NCBI RefSeq assembly: GCF_030687145.1
Contig: NZ_CP117460.1
Span: forward strand, 3,658,001-3,722,000
Length of the DNA: 64,000 bases
Origin: Pseudomonas sp. FP1742
Lineage (GTDB): Bacteria > Pseudomonadota > Gammaproteobacteria > Pseudomonadales > Pseudomonadaceae
Direction: 5' to 3'
The position numbers and the translations under genes were made by a program. The notes beneath the pieces are model-generated. The model searched no databases, was not told the DNA's origin, and worked only from the letters and a program-made list of their open reading frames with translations. Below are positions 1 through 8,980 of this stretch, in pieces. Every line of letters starts with the position of its first letter. Within the stretch, counting starts at the first letter, position 1.

Positions 1-62
1 GCTCGCTCGGCAGCGGCTACGGATTACCCGATGGTCTTTATTTCAATCAAATACCAGATGAA

Positions 63-191
63 TCAACAGCCCGCTCGAGCAAAATCGTCGACCGACCCCA
101 GCCCTGGAATCCCAGCGTTGTTCACCAGAATATTCAGCGCACCGAATTGCGCTACGGTAGAGGCCACGGCGCGCTCTATCAATTGATTCAT
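63..191 (-). pseudogene. Short-chain dehydrogenase remnant
   Basis: A 42-codon minus-strand reading frame opens with ATG at 191 and stops at 63. It encodes the middle of a classical SDR fold, including FGALNILVNNAGIPG, the coenzyme-pocket NNAG signature. The TGxxxGIG motif that should precede it and the YxxxK motif that should follow are both absent, so this is a decayed fragment. It lies downstream of the hydrolase genes and nothing suggests it is expressed. The remaining bases from 1 to 302 hold no other gene that I can support. Confidence 0.6.
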
Positions 192-302
192 TTACCGACA
201 ACGAGCCGTTCAAGAATCGATCAAGGCATGAATGAGTTCCTCACTCGATGCCTTGATTCGATACTTGCCCCTCTGTCTACCTACCCTTCACAAGCGCAGG
301 AA

Positions 303-1079
303 TCACATCGCCGCAGCCGCTTTTTCAATCAGTCGGGCTACCGGCTCCGGATTTGAAACCATCACGACATGGGACGCCCCCTTAACGACTTTTACCGCCT
401 TGGCCTCGGCCCGCTTGGCCATGAATTCCATGGCCTGCGGTGGAATGTTCTTGTCCTTGTCGCCATAGATGTACCAGGACGGAATGTGCTTCCAGGCGGG
501 TGTACCGGACTGCTCGTTGAGCGCCGCTTCGGTGACCGGGCGCTGGGTCGCCGCCATCAATGCCGCCTGCGCGGCGGGAACGTCAGCGGCGAATTGGTCG
601 TGGAACTTATCCTGCTGGATGTACAAATCCTTGCCGCCATCAGCTAGCGCGACAGGCGCCGCAAGGGTTGGGCCGAGGGTACTTCCCGGGAATTTGCCGG
701 CCAGCCCGGCGACGGTTTCGCCCGCCTCGGGCGCGAAGGCGCTGACGTAAACAAGCGCCTTTACATTGGCACGGTCGTTGGCCGCTTCGCTGATGACGTT
801 GCCGCCGTAGGAGTGGCCGACCAGCACAACAGGCGACTTGATGCCTGCCAGCAATGCGGAAACGGCAGCGCCATCGCTTTTCACGCTGCGTAACGGATTG
901 GCGGCGGCCACAACCGGGTAGCCGTCTTTTTCGAGGATCTTCACCACGCCATTCCAGCTCGAAGCGTCGGCAAAGGCGCCATGCACGAGAACGACGGTGG
1001 GCTTTTCAGTTTGCGCCGATGCGTTGGCACCGAGGATCAGGCCAGCGGTGCAGGCCAGGGCAGCCATTACTTTTTTCAT
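303..1079 (-). CDS. Exported alpha/beta-fold hydrolase
   Basis: This 258-residue protein starts with a typical signal peptide (MKKVMAALACTAGLILGANASA), so it should act in the periplasm or outside the cell. The fold signatures are the oxyanion-side motif VLVHGAFADASSW near residue 30 and the nucleophile elbow GHSYGG near residue 88. A late acid (YGDKDKNIPP) and a late histidine (GASHVVM) complete the Ser-Asp-His triad. It resembles small esterase-like hydrolases of Pseudomonas; the substrate cannot be read from the sequence. It is the last gene of a four-gene minus-strand run in which every product carries a signal peptide. Confidence 0.85.
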   Translation of the reverse strand: MKKVMAALACTAGLILGANASAQTEKPTVVLVHGAFADASSWNGVVKILEKDGYPVVAAANPLRSVKSDGAAVSALLAGIKSPVVLVGHSYGGNVISEAANDRANVKALVYVSAFAPEAGETVAGLAGKFPGSTLGPTLAAPVALADGGKDLYIQQDKFHDQFAADVPAAQAALMAATQRPVTEAALNEQSGTPAWKHIPSWYIYGDKDKNIPPQAMEFMAKRAEAKAVKVVKGASHVVMVSNPEPVARLIEKAAAAM

Positions 1080-1102
1080 TGGAAACTCCTTGGGTGATTG
1101 GA

Positions 1103-1612
1103 CTATTGAGCGAATCGCGTGAAGACAAAGTCGTGGTTCTGCACTCGCGCCTGGTGGCAGGCGAAGCAGGTCTGGTGCTGTGCCTCATCGACGGGTTTGC
1201 CGTTAATAAAGCGACCGAAACCCCAGCCGCCGGTTGACGCATATTTCCTGGAGTCCTTGACCATGACCTGAACGGTGGTGGCCGCGCCGGGAATGGAGGC
1301 CGGCTCGAACTCCGGGGACTGGACGTGTTTCCAGGCGAGCTTCACCAGCACCGTGCCGTCGGGAAACGGCAGCGTTGTCTCCTGATAGGCCTTGATCGCC
1401 AGATCATTGCCCAGGACCGCTCGAAGTTCGTCCAGGGGTGCCGCTTCCTGCGCCGGCGCTATCAGCTGCCATTGGCGATAGCCGTCGGGCAGCTTCACGC
1501 CGTAGATCGGTGAAGCGTCGCCGCTACCGGCGTCGCCTAGGGCCACGGCGGCAGCGGTCAGCGCAACCGATGCCATGGCAGCGGACAACACGACCAGATA
1601 CTTGCGTTTCAT
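1103..1612 (-). CDS. Cytochrome P460 family protein
   Basis: A 169-residue exported c-type heme protein with an N-terminal signal peptide. It has one heme motif, CFACH, near the C-terminus, and the upstream pattern (YRQWQLIAPA, then a strand-rich core with FPDGTVLVKLAWK) is typical of the cytochrome P460 / cytochrome c'-beta family. Members oxidise hydroxylamine or bind NO in the periplasm, but this copy sits among hydrolases rather than with the nitrogen genes. A GGGGAGA ribosome site lies just upstream of the ATG at 1612. It is 23 bp from the hydrolase genes on either side and is probably co-transcribed with them. Confidence 0.85.
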   Translation of the reverse strand: MKRKYLVVLSAAMASVALTAAAVALGDAGSGDASPIYGVKLPDGYRQWQLIAPAQEAAPLDELRAVLGNDLAIKAYQETTLPFPDGTVLVKLAWKHVQSPEFEPASIPGAATTVQVMVKDSRKYASTGGWGFGRFINGKPVDEAQHQTCFACHQARVQNHDFVFTRFAQ

Positions 1613-1634
1613 CGGTGCTCTCCCCTTCAGGCCA

Positions 1635-2708
1635 TCAGAGATGATCGGCGTCGATCACGGCCTGGGCGAAGGCTTGCGGGGCCTCTTGCGGCAGGTTGTG
1701 GCCGATACCGCCATCGATCAGTCGATACTCATATTTGCCGGTGAAGCGCTTGGCATAGGCCTCGGCAGGTGGATGCGGCGCACCGTTGGCATCGCCCTCA
1801 AGAGTGATGGTCGGCACGCTGATGGACGGGAAAGCCGCCAGTTTCTTCTCAAGCCCGTCGTATCTGGATTCGCCCTTGATCAGGCCCAGGCGCCAGCGAT
1901 AGTTGAAGATGGATACGGCAACGTGATCGGGATTTTGCAAAGCGGCGGCGCTTCGCTCATAGGTCGCGTCGTCGAAGTTCCACTTCGGCGAGGCCAGTTT
2001 CCAGATCAGCCTGGCGAAGTCGTGGGTGTTTTTTTCGTAGCCCAGACGGCCACGCTCTGTCGCAAAGTAGAACTGATACCACCACTGCAACTCGGCGGCA
2101 GGCGGCAGCGGTGTCTTGCCTGCCTCCTGGCTGCCGATCAGGTAGCCACTCACCGCAACCAGCGCCTTCACCCGCTCCGGCCAAAGGGCCGCGACGATGT
2201 CGGCCGTGCGCGCGCCCCAGTCATAACCGCCAAGCACGGCCTGCTTGATTTTCAGTGCGTCCATGAAGTCGATCAGATCGCTTGCAAGCGCGGCGGGCTG
2301 GCCGTTGCGCACGGTCTTGGCCGAAAGAAAACGCGTATCGCCATAACCGCGCGCATACGGAATCAGTACTCGATAGCCCTTCTGCGCCAACGCCGGTGCC
2401 ACGTCGGTGTAACTGTGAATATCGTACGGCCAGCCGTGCAACAGAATGACCACCGGCCCATCGGCAGGGCCGACTTCGGCATAGGAAACATCCAGCAGAC
2501 CCGCCTTGACATGCTTCAACGGGCCGAACGACGTGTTACTTCCCGGCGTAATGGTGCCGATGGCGCTGGCAGGCACCTCAGCGGCGCTCGCCGGCGACGA
2601 GGCAACACTCAGAGCGCCCAGCTGCATCAATGCGATCGCCAGAACAGAGGGCGCGAGCAGACGCCGATACCGCGGTGTGGAGGTGTGGTTCAACAGGGTC
2701 GTGTCCAT
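1635..2708 (-). CDS. Exported epoxide hydrolase / dehalogenase-type hydrolase
   Basis: A 357-residue alpha/beta hydrolase with a long signal sequence ending near SPASAAE. The HGWPYDIHSY oxyanion motif and the nucleophile elbow GGYDWGA carry an aspartate nucleophile, as in soluble epoxide hydrolases and haloalkane dehalogenases. A charge-relay acid region (EGDANGAPH) and a terminal histidine (GGIGHNLPQEAP) follow. Export is unusual for this class, which is mostly cytoplasmic. The start at 2708 is preceded by GGGAG at good spacing. The neighbouring gene upstream, 62 bp away, is a second epoxide hydrolase of a different subfamily. Confidence 0.85.
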   Translation of the reverse strand: MDTTLLNHTSTPRYRRLLAPSVLAIALMQLGALSVASSPASAAEVPASAIGTITPGSNTSFGPLKHVKAGLLDVSYAEVGPADGPVVILLHGWPYDIHSYTDVAPALAQKGYRVLIPYARGYGDTRFLSAKTVRNGQPAALASDLIDFMDALKIKQAVLGGYDWGARTADIVAALWPERVKALVAVSGYLIGSQEAGKTPLPPAAELQWWYQFYFATERGRLGYEKNTHDFARLIWKLASPKWNFDDATYERSAAALQNPDHVAVSIFNYRWRLGLIKGESRYDGLEKKLAAFPSISVPTITLEGDANGAPHPPAEAYAKRFTGKYEYRLIDGGIGHNLPQEAPQAFAQAVIDADHL

Positions 2709-2770
2709 GGTGAGTCTCCCTTGCGAACGGCTGGTTAACCGTTCCGAGTGTTGGAATCGATTGGAAAGGT

Positions 2771-4144
2771 TTATCTAGTAGCCTGAGCGCCCGCGTTGTT
2801 TGCAGCCGTACGCAACGGCCGGAATGCCTCGCGCAATTCTTCACTGAACAATTGAGGCTGTTCCCAGGCCGCGAAGTGGCCGCCCTTGTTGACTTCGCTG
2901 AAGTAGGACAGCGATGGATAGGCACGCTGGGCCCAGACTTTCGGCGCGCGGTAGATTTCATGCGGGAACACGGTGATCGCCACCGGGACCTTGATGTCCG
3001 CAGTCTTTTGCGCCGCCGCGCTGAAATTATTGTTGTTGTTCTCCCAATAGAAACGGGAGGACGAGGCGCCGGTGTCCGTCAGCCAGTACAGGCTGATATC
3101 GTCGAGCATCTCATCGCGGCTGAGCACACGTTCAGGCTTGCCGTCGCTGTCGGTCCAGGCCGCGAATTTTTCGTACATCCACGCCGCCGTACCGGAGGGC
3201 GAGTCGGCCAGCAGGTAGCCGATGGTCTGCGGCCGAGTCACCATCATCGCGCCGTAAGCCGCATTGCGACCGAAGAACGTACTCAGCGAGTTAAAGGCTG
3301 TGAGTTCCGGATCGGTCAGCCCGGCCGGTGCAGGATCGCCGCTGTTGATCGGCTTCACCAACTCCGGCGGTACGGTCGCCGGCATGTTCAGGTGGATGCC
3401 AAGCAAACCGGGAGGTGCCAGGCGACCCAATGCGTCCGAGATCACCGAACCATGATCGCCGCCCTGGGACACGTAATGGGTGTAACCCAGGCGCTTCATC
3501 AGCACATCCCAAGCTTTCGCCACCCGGTCAGGCCCCCAGCCCAATTCGGTTGGTTTGCCGGAAAATCCATGGCCGGGAATCGACGGAATCACGACGTCGA
3601 AAGAATCTTCCGCGCGCCCGCCGTAAGCGGTCGGATCGGTCAGCGGGCCGATGGTTTTAAGGAATTCGAACTGTGAACCCGGCCAGCCATGGGTGAGGAT
3701 CAGCGGCATGGCGTTGGGATTGCGCGAGCGCACATGGATGAACTGGATGTCGACGCCATCGATGGTGGTGATGAATTCCGGCAAAGCATTGAGCCTGGCC
3801 TCCGCCTTGCGCCAGTCGTACCCGTTGCCCCAGTACTTCACCAACTCTTGCACCTGCGCCCGTTGCACACCTTGGGAAACGTCGTTGACGGTTTCCTTAT
3901 CAGGCCAGCGGGTGTCTGCGATGCGTTTGCGCAGGTCGGTCAGGCGCGCTTCATCAACATGAATGCGGTAGGGGCGAATGGCCTCCGATTCTGCCGATGC
4001 GGCGCTGGCGGATGCATTGTCGGCGGCCGTGGTGGCTGCCCATACGCCACTGCTGCCGGCAAGCAGTGCGAGACCGAATACGTGAACCCTGGCGGATGAA
4101 GCCAGGCAACGGTGCCAGGCGGAAACGGACAAAACTGCAAGCAT
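2771..4144 (-). CDS. Exported epoxide hydrolase (EHN domain)
   Basis: A 457-residue protein that begins with a signal peptide (LALLAGSSGVWA) followed by a low-complexity Ala/Ser linker. The N-terminal epoxide hydrolase (EHN) domain starts at about residue 56 (IRPYRIHVDEARLTDLRKRI). The catalytic domain has HGWPGSQFEFL, the nucleophile elbow QGGDHGS with Asp as nucleophile, and the late histidine in GGHFAAWEQP. These are features of microsomal-type epoxide hydrolases. An AAGGAG site supports the ATG at 4144. It is the first gene of the four-gene run and no regulator adjoins it in this window. A periplasmic detoxification role is inferred from the signal peptide only. Confidence 0.88.
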   Translation of the reverse strand: MLAVLSVSAWHRCLASSARVHVFGLALLAGSSGVWAATTAADNASASAASAESEAIRPYRIHVDEARLTDLRKRIADTRWPDKETVNDVSQGVQRAQVQELVKYWGNGYDWRKAEARLNALPEFITTIDGVDIQFIHVRSRNPNAMPLILTHGWPGSQFEFLKTIGPLTDPTAYGGRAEDSFDVVIPSIPGHGFSGKPTELGWGPDRVAKAWDVLMKRLGYTHYVSQGGDHGSVISDALGRLAPPGLLGIHLNMPATVPPELVKPINSGDPAPAGLTDPELTAFNSLSTFFGRNAAYGAMMVTRPQTIGYLLADSPSGTAAWMYEKFAAWTDSDGKPERVLSRDEMLDDISLYWLTDTGASSSRFYWENNNNNFSAAAQKTADIKVPVAITVFPHEIYRAPKVWAQRAYPSLSYFSEVNKGGHFAAWEQPQLFSEELREAFRPLRTAANNAGAQATR

Positions 4145-4658
4145 GATGAATCTCCTTATTAGTAAGTGGCCTATGGGCGCGGCGATCGTTGCCGAAGCTG
4201 ATCACCGGCCATAGCGCACCCTTGGCCACGGTCAGTTGCGACTATTGGGCTCACGCAGGCTTGATCAAACCACCGTGCTGCCACCCGGACGATTGCACGA
4301 TGGTGTCGGTCGATACTTAGGTATGACTTGCAGAAAAACGCCGCAGCGGTGGCGGCCTGCTCTGGTGAGGTGATGCCGAGGTTCTACCAGTTCATGACGA
4401 TATCTCCGGACGTTGAGTGATCCTGTGAGACAGCCTGTACTGTCTCCACGGAGCTCATTTGACGTCGGTCAGGTATCCCGGATGTGTCACCAACGGCCCA
4501 TTAAAGAAACAGTCCGTATCAGCGTGCGGCCTGGATACACAGAGATACACTTGCTGGCGTCCCTTGTTGTCGCGGATGTAAAAGTCCGTCAATTCGCTGC
4601 GTTGCCCCATGAAACAGGTGGGAACTCGGCTCGGTGACGACATCTCCCGAGGTTCTTT
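4145..4658. other. 514-bp gap with no secure gene
   Basis: This region separates the exported-hydrolase run from the pilus operon. The part nearest 4144 should contain the hydrolase promoter, since the first gene has a strong ribosome site there, but I see no confident -35/-10 pair or operator. The part next to 4659 holds one weak minus-strand reading frame, listed separately. No tRNA, REP element or insertion sequence end was recognised. Confidence 0.5.
4455..4643 (-). CDS. Small unrecognised ORF after the pilus operon
   Basis: A 62-codon frame on the same strand as the Csu operon, starting 15 bp after its last stop codon. The product is hydrophilic, with cysteines and a stretch (ELTDFYIRDNKGRQQVYLCV) that reads like a real beta-rich protein, but I do not recognise a family. 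The ATG abuts a GGGAG sequence with no spacer, which is a poor translation start; an internal ATG at 4610 has no ribosome site. It may be a degraded tail of a longer gene. Treat as doubtful. Confidence 0.3.
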   Translation of the reverse strand: MSSPSRVPTCFMGQRSELTDFYIRDNKGRQQVYLCVSRPHADTDCFFNGPLVTHPGYLTDVK

Positions 4659-5684
4659 CTAAAACCCTACATCCAGCACCACACTGTCCAGATAGGTTCC
4701 CGGTGGCGGCGTGCTCTGGTCGGTGTAGATTTTGGCGTTGTAGTTGAAGATCTGACTGCCGGTGCCCAGGCCGTTGCCAGGGTTGACCTCGGCATCGGAA
4801 CTGGCGCGGCGGGCCGTGCTGATGCTGCCCCAACGGGTGGCGCCGGCGCTCTTGAAGATGTCGTAAGCCAGGTAGTTGCTACCCGAGATCATCCGCCTGC
4901 GCCCTCCCACGCTCACAGCGTGCTGACCATCGTCCAGGCCCACCGTGTAGGCACTGCCCTTGGTGCAGGCCAGGTTGATCGTCAGGCCAGTGACGGTGGC
5001 GAAGGAGCTGATGACCGAGGCGCTGCCAAAGCTGATGTTCGGCGCGGTGATCGTGCAGTCGTTGTCCACGGTCATGTTGACAGTCAGGCTGGTGGAGCCG
5101 CTGCTGATGTCTCGCCCCTGACAGCTGCCGCCTCCACCGTAGTCATGGCAATAATCCCAGTTCCAGAAAATGTTCAGGGTTTCAGAGTAAATCCCGGCCG
5201 CCACGTTGCTGCCGATCATCGTACTCAGGTAGATCGGTATGGTCTTGGCAACCGTGGGATTGGACAGCAGGCCGAGGTCATCGATGATCGAGTGTCGGGC
5301 GAAGTCGAACGCCACGCCGCGAGTGATCGGATAGCTGGTGCTGTTGTTCGCATACAGCGTGTAACCGATCACATCACTGGTTGGCCCGACCGCCCCTGCG
5401 GTTGCCGACGTAATGGTGGCGTAAAAATAGTCATCGCTGGCCAGCGACGACGCCAACGAACCGGTGCAACTCAAACCGGCATTGGTGGTAGAACTGGTTT
5501 GCACAGTGGTACGCGCGGCGATCGAACTCATCGTGCCAAAACCGGCCGGTGAAGTGCTGACCACCTCGCACAAGGCATAAGCCTGACATGGCAGAACAAT
5601 CGCCATTAGCCCGATCAGTTTAGCCAACCATCGATTGGAAAATTGCACACTCCCTCCCCCTGTTCCATTCATTGGCGTTTTCAT
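4659..5684 (-). CDS. csuE: Spore coat U tip adhesin (CsuE-like)
   Basis: A 341-residue protein made of two spore-coat-U (SCPU) domains, twice the size of the other subunits here. This is the layout of the CsuE tip adhesin of archaic chaperone-usher pili. A signal peptide (LIGLMAIVLPCQAYA) precedes the first domain, and the second begins around DNDCTITAPNISFGS. The last residues, SVVLDVGF, give the donor-like terminal strand. The ATG at 5684 overlaps the usher stop codon (ATGA), so translation is coupled; the longer upstream frame is inside the usher gene. It is the last gene of the operon. Surface attachment is the role known for the family; the receptor is unknown. Confidence 0.88.
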   Translation of the reverse strand: MKTPMNGTGGGSVQFSNRWLAKLIGLMAIVLPCQAYALCEVVSTSPAGFGTMSSIAARTTVQTSSTTNAGLSCTGSLASSLASDDYFYATITSATAGAVGPTSDVIGYTLYANNSTSYPITRGVAFDFARHSIIDDLGLLSNPTVAKTIPIYLSTMIGSNVAAGIYSETLNIFWNWDYCHDYGGGGSCQGRDISSGSTSLTVNMTVDNDCTITAPNISFGSASVISSFATVTGLTINLACTKGSAYTVGLDDGQHAVSVGGRRRMISGSNYLAYDIFKSAGATRWGSISTARRASSDAEVNPGNGLGTGSQIFNYNAKIYTDQSTPPPGTYLDSVVLDVGF

Positions 5685-8062
5685 TGACACAGCAGCGGCC
5701 CTATCAACGGCACCTGGTCCTGATGCATGTCCACCGTGAAGTGCGCCTGGCAGGTCCGGCCATCGGCCAGGGTCACGAGCAAGCTGTTGTGCTCCTCCAG
5801 ATTTTCCAGATAGACCAGGCCGTCCCAACCGACCACCGCAAACGCCCCGCTCTGCTCGTGCCGCACGCGGCTGCCCAAGGGCACTTCGTGCTGCTGCGCG
5901 TCCACCAGCACAACACTCGCGGCAATGATCCGGCGCAGAGGAAACTCCAGCAGGTAGCCACTGCCACGGCGTACAGAGACCCGTTGCTCGACATTCGAGC
6001 TCTGCACATTGGTCGGCAGGTTCAGTGGATCGATTTCGTATTTGGCGCGGTAGTAGGCGCTGCTCCATGGCACCAGCAGGTGGCCGTTTTTATCTGTCTG
6101 GCCCACCCGTTGATTCTCGTAACGCACCGGAATATCGGCATATCCACCGGTGCTGACCACGACGAAGGCATCATCGATGCGATTGGCGACGAACACCTGG
6201 CGGTCCATCCACACCAGCGAACCGCTGGCATCGGCCCAGCGGGTCTCGGCATCGCTGCTGCCGTAAACGCCGGCCTGCAATTGCACCGATTGCAGACGCC
6301 AGGTCAGGTCTGCCTGACGATAATCCGGGCCTTCGCCGTGGGCATAACCGAGGTTGAAGCCCACGCCACCTGCGCTGGGCACGGCGCGACTGTAATTGAC
6401 GCGCTGGCGGCTTTCGCCGGTCTTGCTGCGCTCGCCACTCACACTCAAGGTGCCCCGCAGGTCGAAAGGGATGACCAGTTGCGCCTGCATCGCCCAGTCG
6501 CTATCGCCGATCTCACGATTGGCGGACAAGTAAAAACTGGTATTGCGCCACAGCGGCTTGCTCCAGGTCAGGTTGAGTAACCGGGTGCGCGAATCATCGG
6601 CCGCCCGCACATCGAAATAGCCCGCGCCGAGGCTGCCCCAGCCATTGAGACTGAGGCTCAGGGTCAACTGCTCGCTACGCTGGCTGAGGCTGATATAGGG
6701 GCTGTCGACGACGGTCAGGTCGGCGTACTGATCGCGGCGCTGCATCCGCTGATAAGAAACACTGTAGCGCTGGCTGCTGTATTGATAACCGAGGCTGACT
6801 TGCTGCCCGCCATTGCCGTCGAACCGGCTTTGGCTGACCGCCGTGTTGAGCACACCGAAGTTGCCCAGGCGCAGATTACCGCCGACGCCGCCAAGGGTCA
6901 GCGCGTCCGAGGCCTCGGCATGGCTTTCGAGGGTCAGGCTGTCATTCAGCCCGTAACGCAGGCTGCCGGAGGTCGCACCCGGACCGTAACCGAAATCGCG
7001 GATCCCGAAGTCACGGCGCAGGGTGCCGGCGGCCACCGAGAAATCCATCAGGCCTTTTTGCAGCAGGTTGCTGGTGACATAAAACGGCACGGTGGTCGAG
7101 ACTTGTCGACCGAGGGCATCGGTCGTGACCACCACCGCTTCGCCGGCACCGTTGATGAACGGAATGTTGGTCAGCGTGTAGGGACCGGGCTGCAGCTCGG
7201 CGCTGCTGGATTTGTAGCCGTTGATGAACAGGTCGACCGAGGACGGTACGGCCGCTTCTCCGGCGAACTGCGGTAAGGGGTAGGTCACCAGGTCCGGGCG
7301 CACGCCGAAATCGCGCGACACTTGCACACCACCCAGGCGTACCGAACTGCTCCAAGGCAAGGCACCGCTGACCAGATCGCCCGCCTCGTAAGTCAACAGA
7401 CGCTCGTCATCGGAGTAACGCCAGGTGGTGTCGTAACGCCGATACCCATTGCTCAGTGTGCCGCTGCTGATGCCGGAGATCGTGCGCCGGTATTGCCCGG
7501 TGTTGGACAGCGTGCCCCAACTGTCGAATAGCCGAACCTCGTTCCAGGCCGCGAGGTAGGTGCCGCTGTCATCAGTGTCGTTGAGGTACAGGTCGTAGTT
7601 GAGCAAGGCGCCGAAACTGCTCAAGGCCGGGGTGCGCGGATACGCTTGGCTGCCGACAAACTGCTCCGGCAACCAGGCCGGCGGGACGCTCAACAATAGC
7701 CGCTGACCCTGGCTGTCATAGTCGCCACGCAGGCCTTGCAAACTGTCGAGGGCGACTTCGGCGCCGAGGTCTTGCGGCAACTTCATACCGGTTTCGCGCA
7801 ACGCCGCGACCGGTACGAAAAAGCGTCCTCCACGCTGCTCTATCGCGACTACACGCCCGGTATTCATTTGGTTGACGACCAGTTCCAGAAACAATTGTGC
7901 GTCGGCCATCGCCTCCATGCCGCTGGGTGCTGGCGGCAGGTCACCCGCCAGGCTGTGGTGGACGAATACCAGACAGCACAGGCCAGTCGCGGCCCACAGC
8001 GGACGCTTGATACTGCGAGCCCGATCCTGGCTCATCACCGCTTTACGTCCGTCAATGGACAT
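5681..8062 (-). CDS. csuD: Outer-membrane usher of a Csu-type pilus
   Basis: A 793-residue usher that secretes and assembles the pilus across the outer membrane. After a signal segment (LWAATGLCCLVFVHHSLA) come the N-terminal chaperone-binding domain, a long beta-barrel rich in aromatic and Gly/Ser strands, a plug region (SVDLFINGYKSSSAELQPGPYTL), and two C-terminal domains ending with CQAHFTVDMHQDQVPLIGPLLCQ. Size and motifs fit the FimD/PapC superfamily. The start is uncertain: ATG at 8062 has AAGGA very close, and ATG at 8035 has no clear site. It is followed with overlap by the tip adhesin and preceded by the chaperone. Confidence 0.9.
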   Translation of the reverse strand: MSIDGRKAVMSQDRARSIKRPLWAATGLCCLVFVHHSLAGDLPPAPSGMEAMADAQLFLELVVNQMNTGRVVAIEQRGGRFFVPVAALRETGMKLPQDLGAEVALDSLQGLRGDYDSQGQRLLLSVPPAWLPEQFVGSQAYPRTPALSSFGALLNYDLYLNDTDDSGTYLAAWNEVRLFDSWGTLSNTGQYRRTISGISSGTLSNGYRRYDTTWRYSDDERLLTYEAGDLVSGALPWSSSVRLGGVQVSRDFGVRPDLVTYPLPQFAGEAAVPSSVDLFINGYKSSSAELQPGPYTLTNIPFINGAGEAVVVTTDALGRQVSTTVPFYVTSNLLQKGLMDFSVAAGTLRRDFGIRDFGYGPGATSGSLRYGLNDSLTLESHAEASDALTLGGVGGNLRLGNFGVLNTAVSQSRFDGNGGQQVSLGYQYSSQRYSVSYQRMQRRDQYADLTVVDSPYISLSQRSEQLTLSLSLNGWGSLGAGYFDVRAADDSRTRLLNLTWSKPLWRNTSFYLSANREIGDSDWAMQAQLVIPFDLRGTLSVSGERSKTGESRQRVNYSRAVPSAGGVGFNLGYAHGEGPDYRQADLTWRLQSVQLQAGVYGSSDAETRWADASGSLVWMDRQVFVANRIDDAFVVVSTGGYADIPVRYENQRVGQTDKNGHLLVPWSSAYYRAKYEIDPLNLPTNVQSSNVEQRVSVRRGSGYLLEFPLRRIIAASVVLVDAQQHEVPLGSRVRHEQSGAFAVVGWDGLVYLENLEEHNSLLVTLADGRTCQAHFTVDMHQDQVPLIGPLLCQ

Positions 8063-8160
8063 TTCCTTACTGTGGCGAGCGAATGCCTGAGTGCCTCTCA
8101 GTCAAGGAATCAAGCCGTTACGCGAGCCGTAGCAACTGCCGAAGGCTGCTACGGGAAATG

Positions 8161-8949
8161 TCACCGCCCCGGCACAATACTCTGAACCTGCGGCGCACCA
8201 TTGACCCGCACTTGCAACGCCTGGTCCGCGGTGACCGGTTCCGGTGCCGGCCAACGCATGATCGCGCCTGGCAGCACATAACCGAGCAATCCCTCAACCA
8301 GCGGCCGTGTCTGACCGCCCTGCTTGAACGCCACATCGGTCAGCCGGGCATGCACCGCGCCCTGATTGCGCACTTCCACGTAGGAACGGCCATCGATCGC
8401 CACTTTGCGCCAGCTCAGATCAGGCACGCCGACGCCTTTGGGGTCGCGTTTACGGGTCATGTCTTCCTTGCTCCACAGACCGGCGCCGTAGGCAAACAGC
8501 GGTACCGAATAACGCATCTGAAACCGAATGGCGGCAGCGGTTTTGCCGTCTTCTGCCATTACGGGTCTGGCCGCCGGGATCTCATCGATAATGATGCGAT
8601 AGGCCAACTCCTGCCCCGGCGGTATCTCGCGGGTACGGGTCAGGCGCACGAGTTGCTTCTGTCCGGGTTCGATTTTCGCTACCGGTGGACTGCCAATGAC
8701 ATCGCGCTGGTTCTGATACTGATCGCTGAAACCGCTCTGGCTCCAGGCAAACACCCGGATCTGCAGATTGGCCGTCTCGTTGCCGCGATTTTCCAGCCAT
8801 AGCGCACTTGCCTGTTGATCGGCTTCCAGCACCGGATCGATCGGCCAGATCAGCACCGAACTGGCCGCCTGCACCTTGACCGCGCCCAGCAACACCATCG
8901 CCAGCACAACGCAACGCGCGACCGGTGACCTGCGGGAAGGTAAATACAT
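8161..8949 (-). CDS. csuC: Periplasmic pilus chaperone
   Basis: A 262-residue PapD-like chaperone that holds pilin subunits in the periplasm by donor-strand complementation and delivers them to the usher. The signal peptide ends near KVQAASS. The first immunoglobulin domain has SSVLIWPIDPVLEADQQASAL and the conserved G1-strand region with basic residues (KQLVRLTR). A second domain follows and includes YVEVRNQGAVHARLTDV. I chose ATG at 8949 because the upstream extension of the frame is antisense to the neighbouring pilin gene and has no signal peptide. It sits between the pilin genes and the usher gene, the usual Csu order. Confidence 0.9.
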   Translation of the reverse strand: MYLPSRRSPVARCVVLAMVLLGAVKVQAASSVLIWPIDPVLEADQQASALWLENRGNETANLQIRVFAWSQSGFSDQYQNQRDVIGSPPVAKIEPGQKQLVRLTRTREIPPGQELAYRIIIDEIPAARPVMAEDGKTAAAIRFQMRYSVPLFAYGAGLWSKEDMTRKRDPKGVGVPDLSWRKVAIDGRSYVEVRNQGAVHARLTDVAFKQGGQTRPLVEGLLGYVLPGAIMRWPAPEPVTADQALQVRVNGAPQVQSIVPGR

Positions 8950-8980
8950 ATGCCTACTCCTTAATGCCCGAACTACCGAG

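Noticed and set aside
4250..4275. CTTGATCAAACC as an ANR/DNR box
   Set aside because: The two halves overlap without the four-base spacer.
5672..6580. 302-codon plus-strand frame opposite the usher gene
   Set aside because: Antisense shadow with no start signal or family features.
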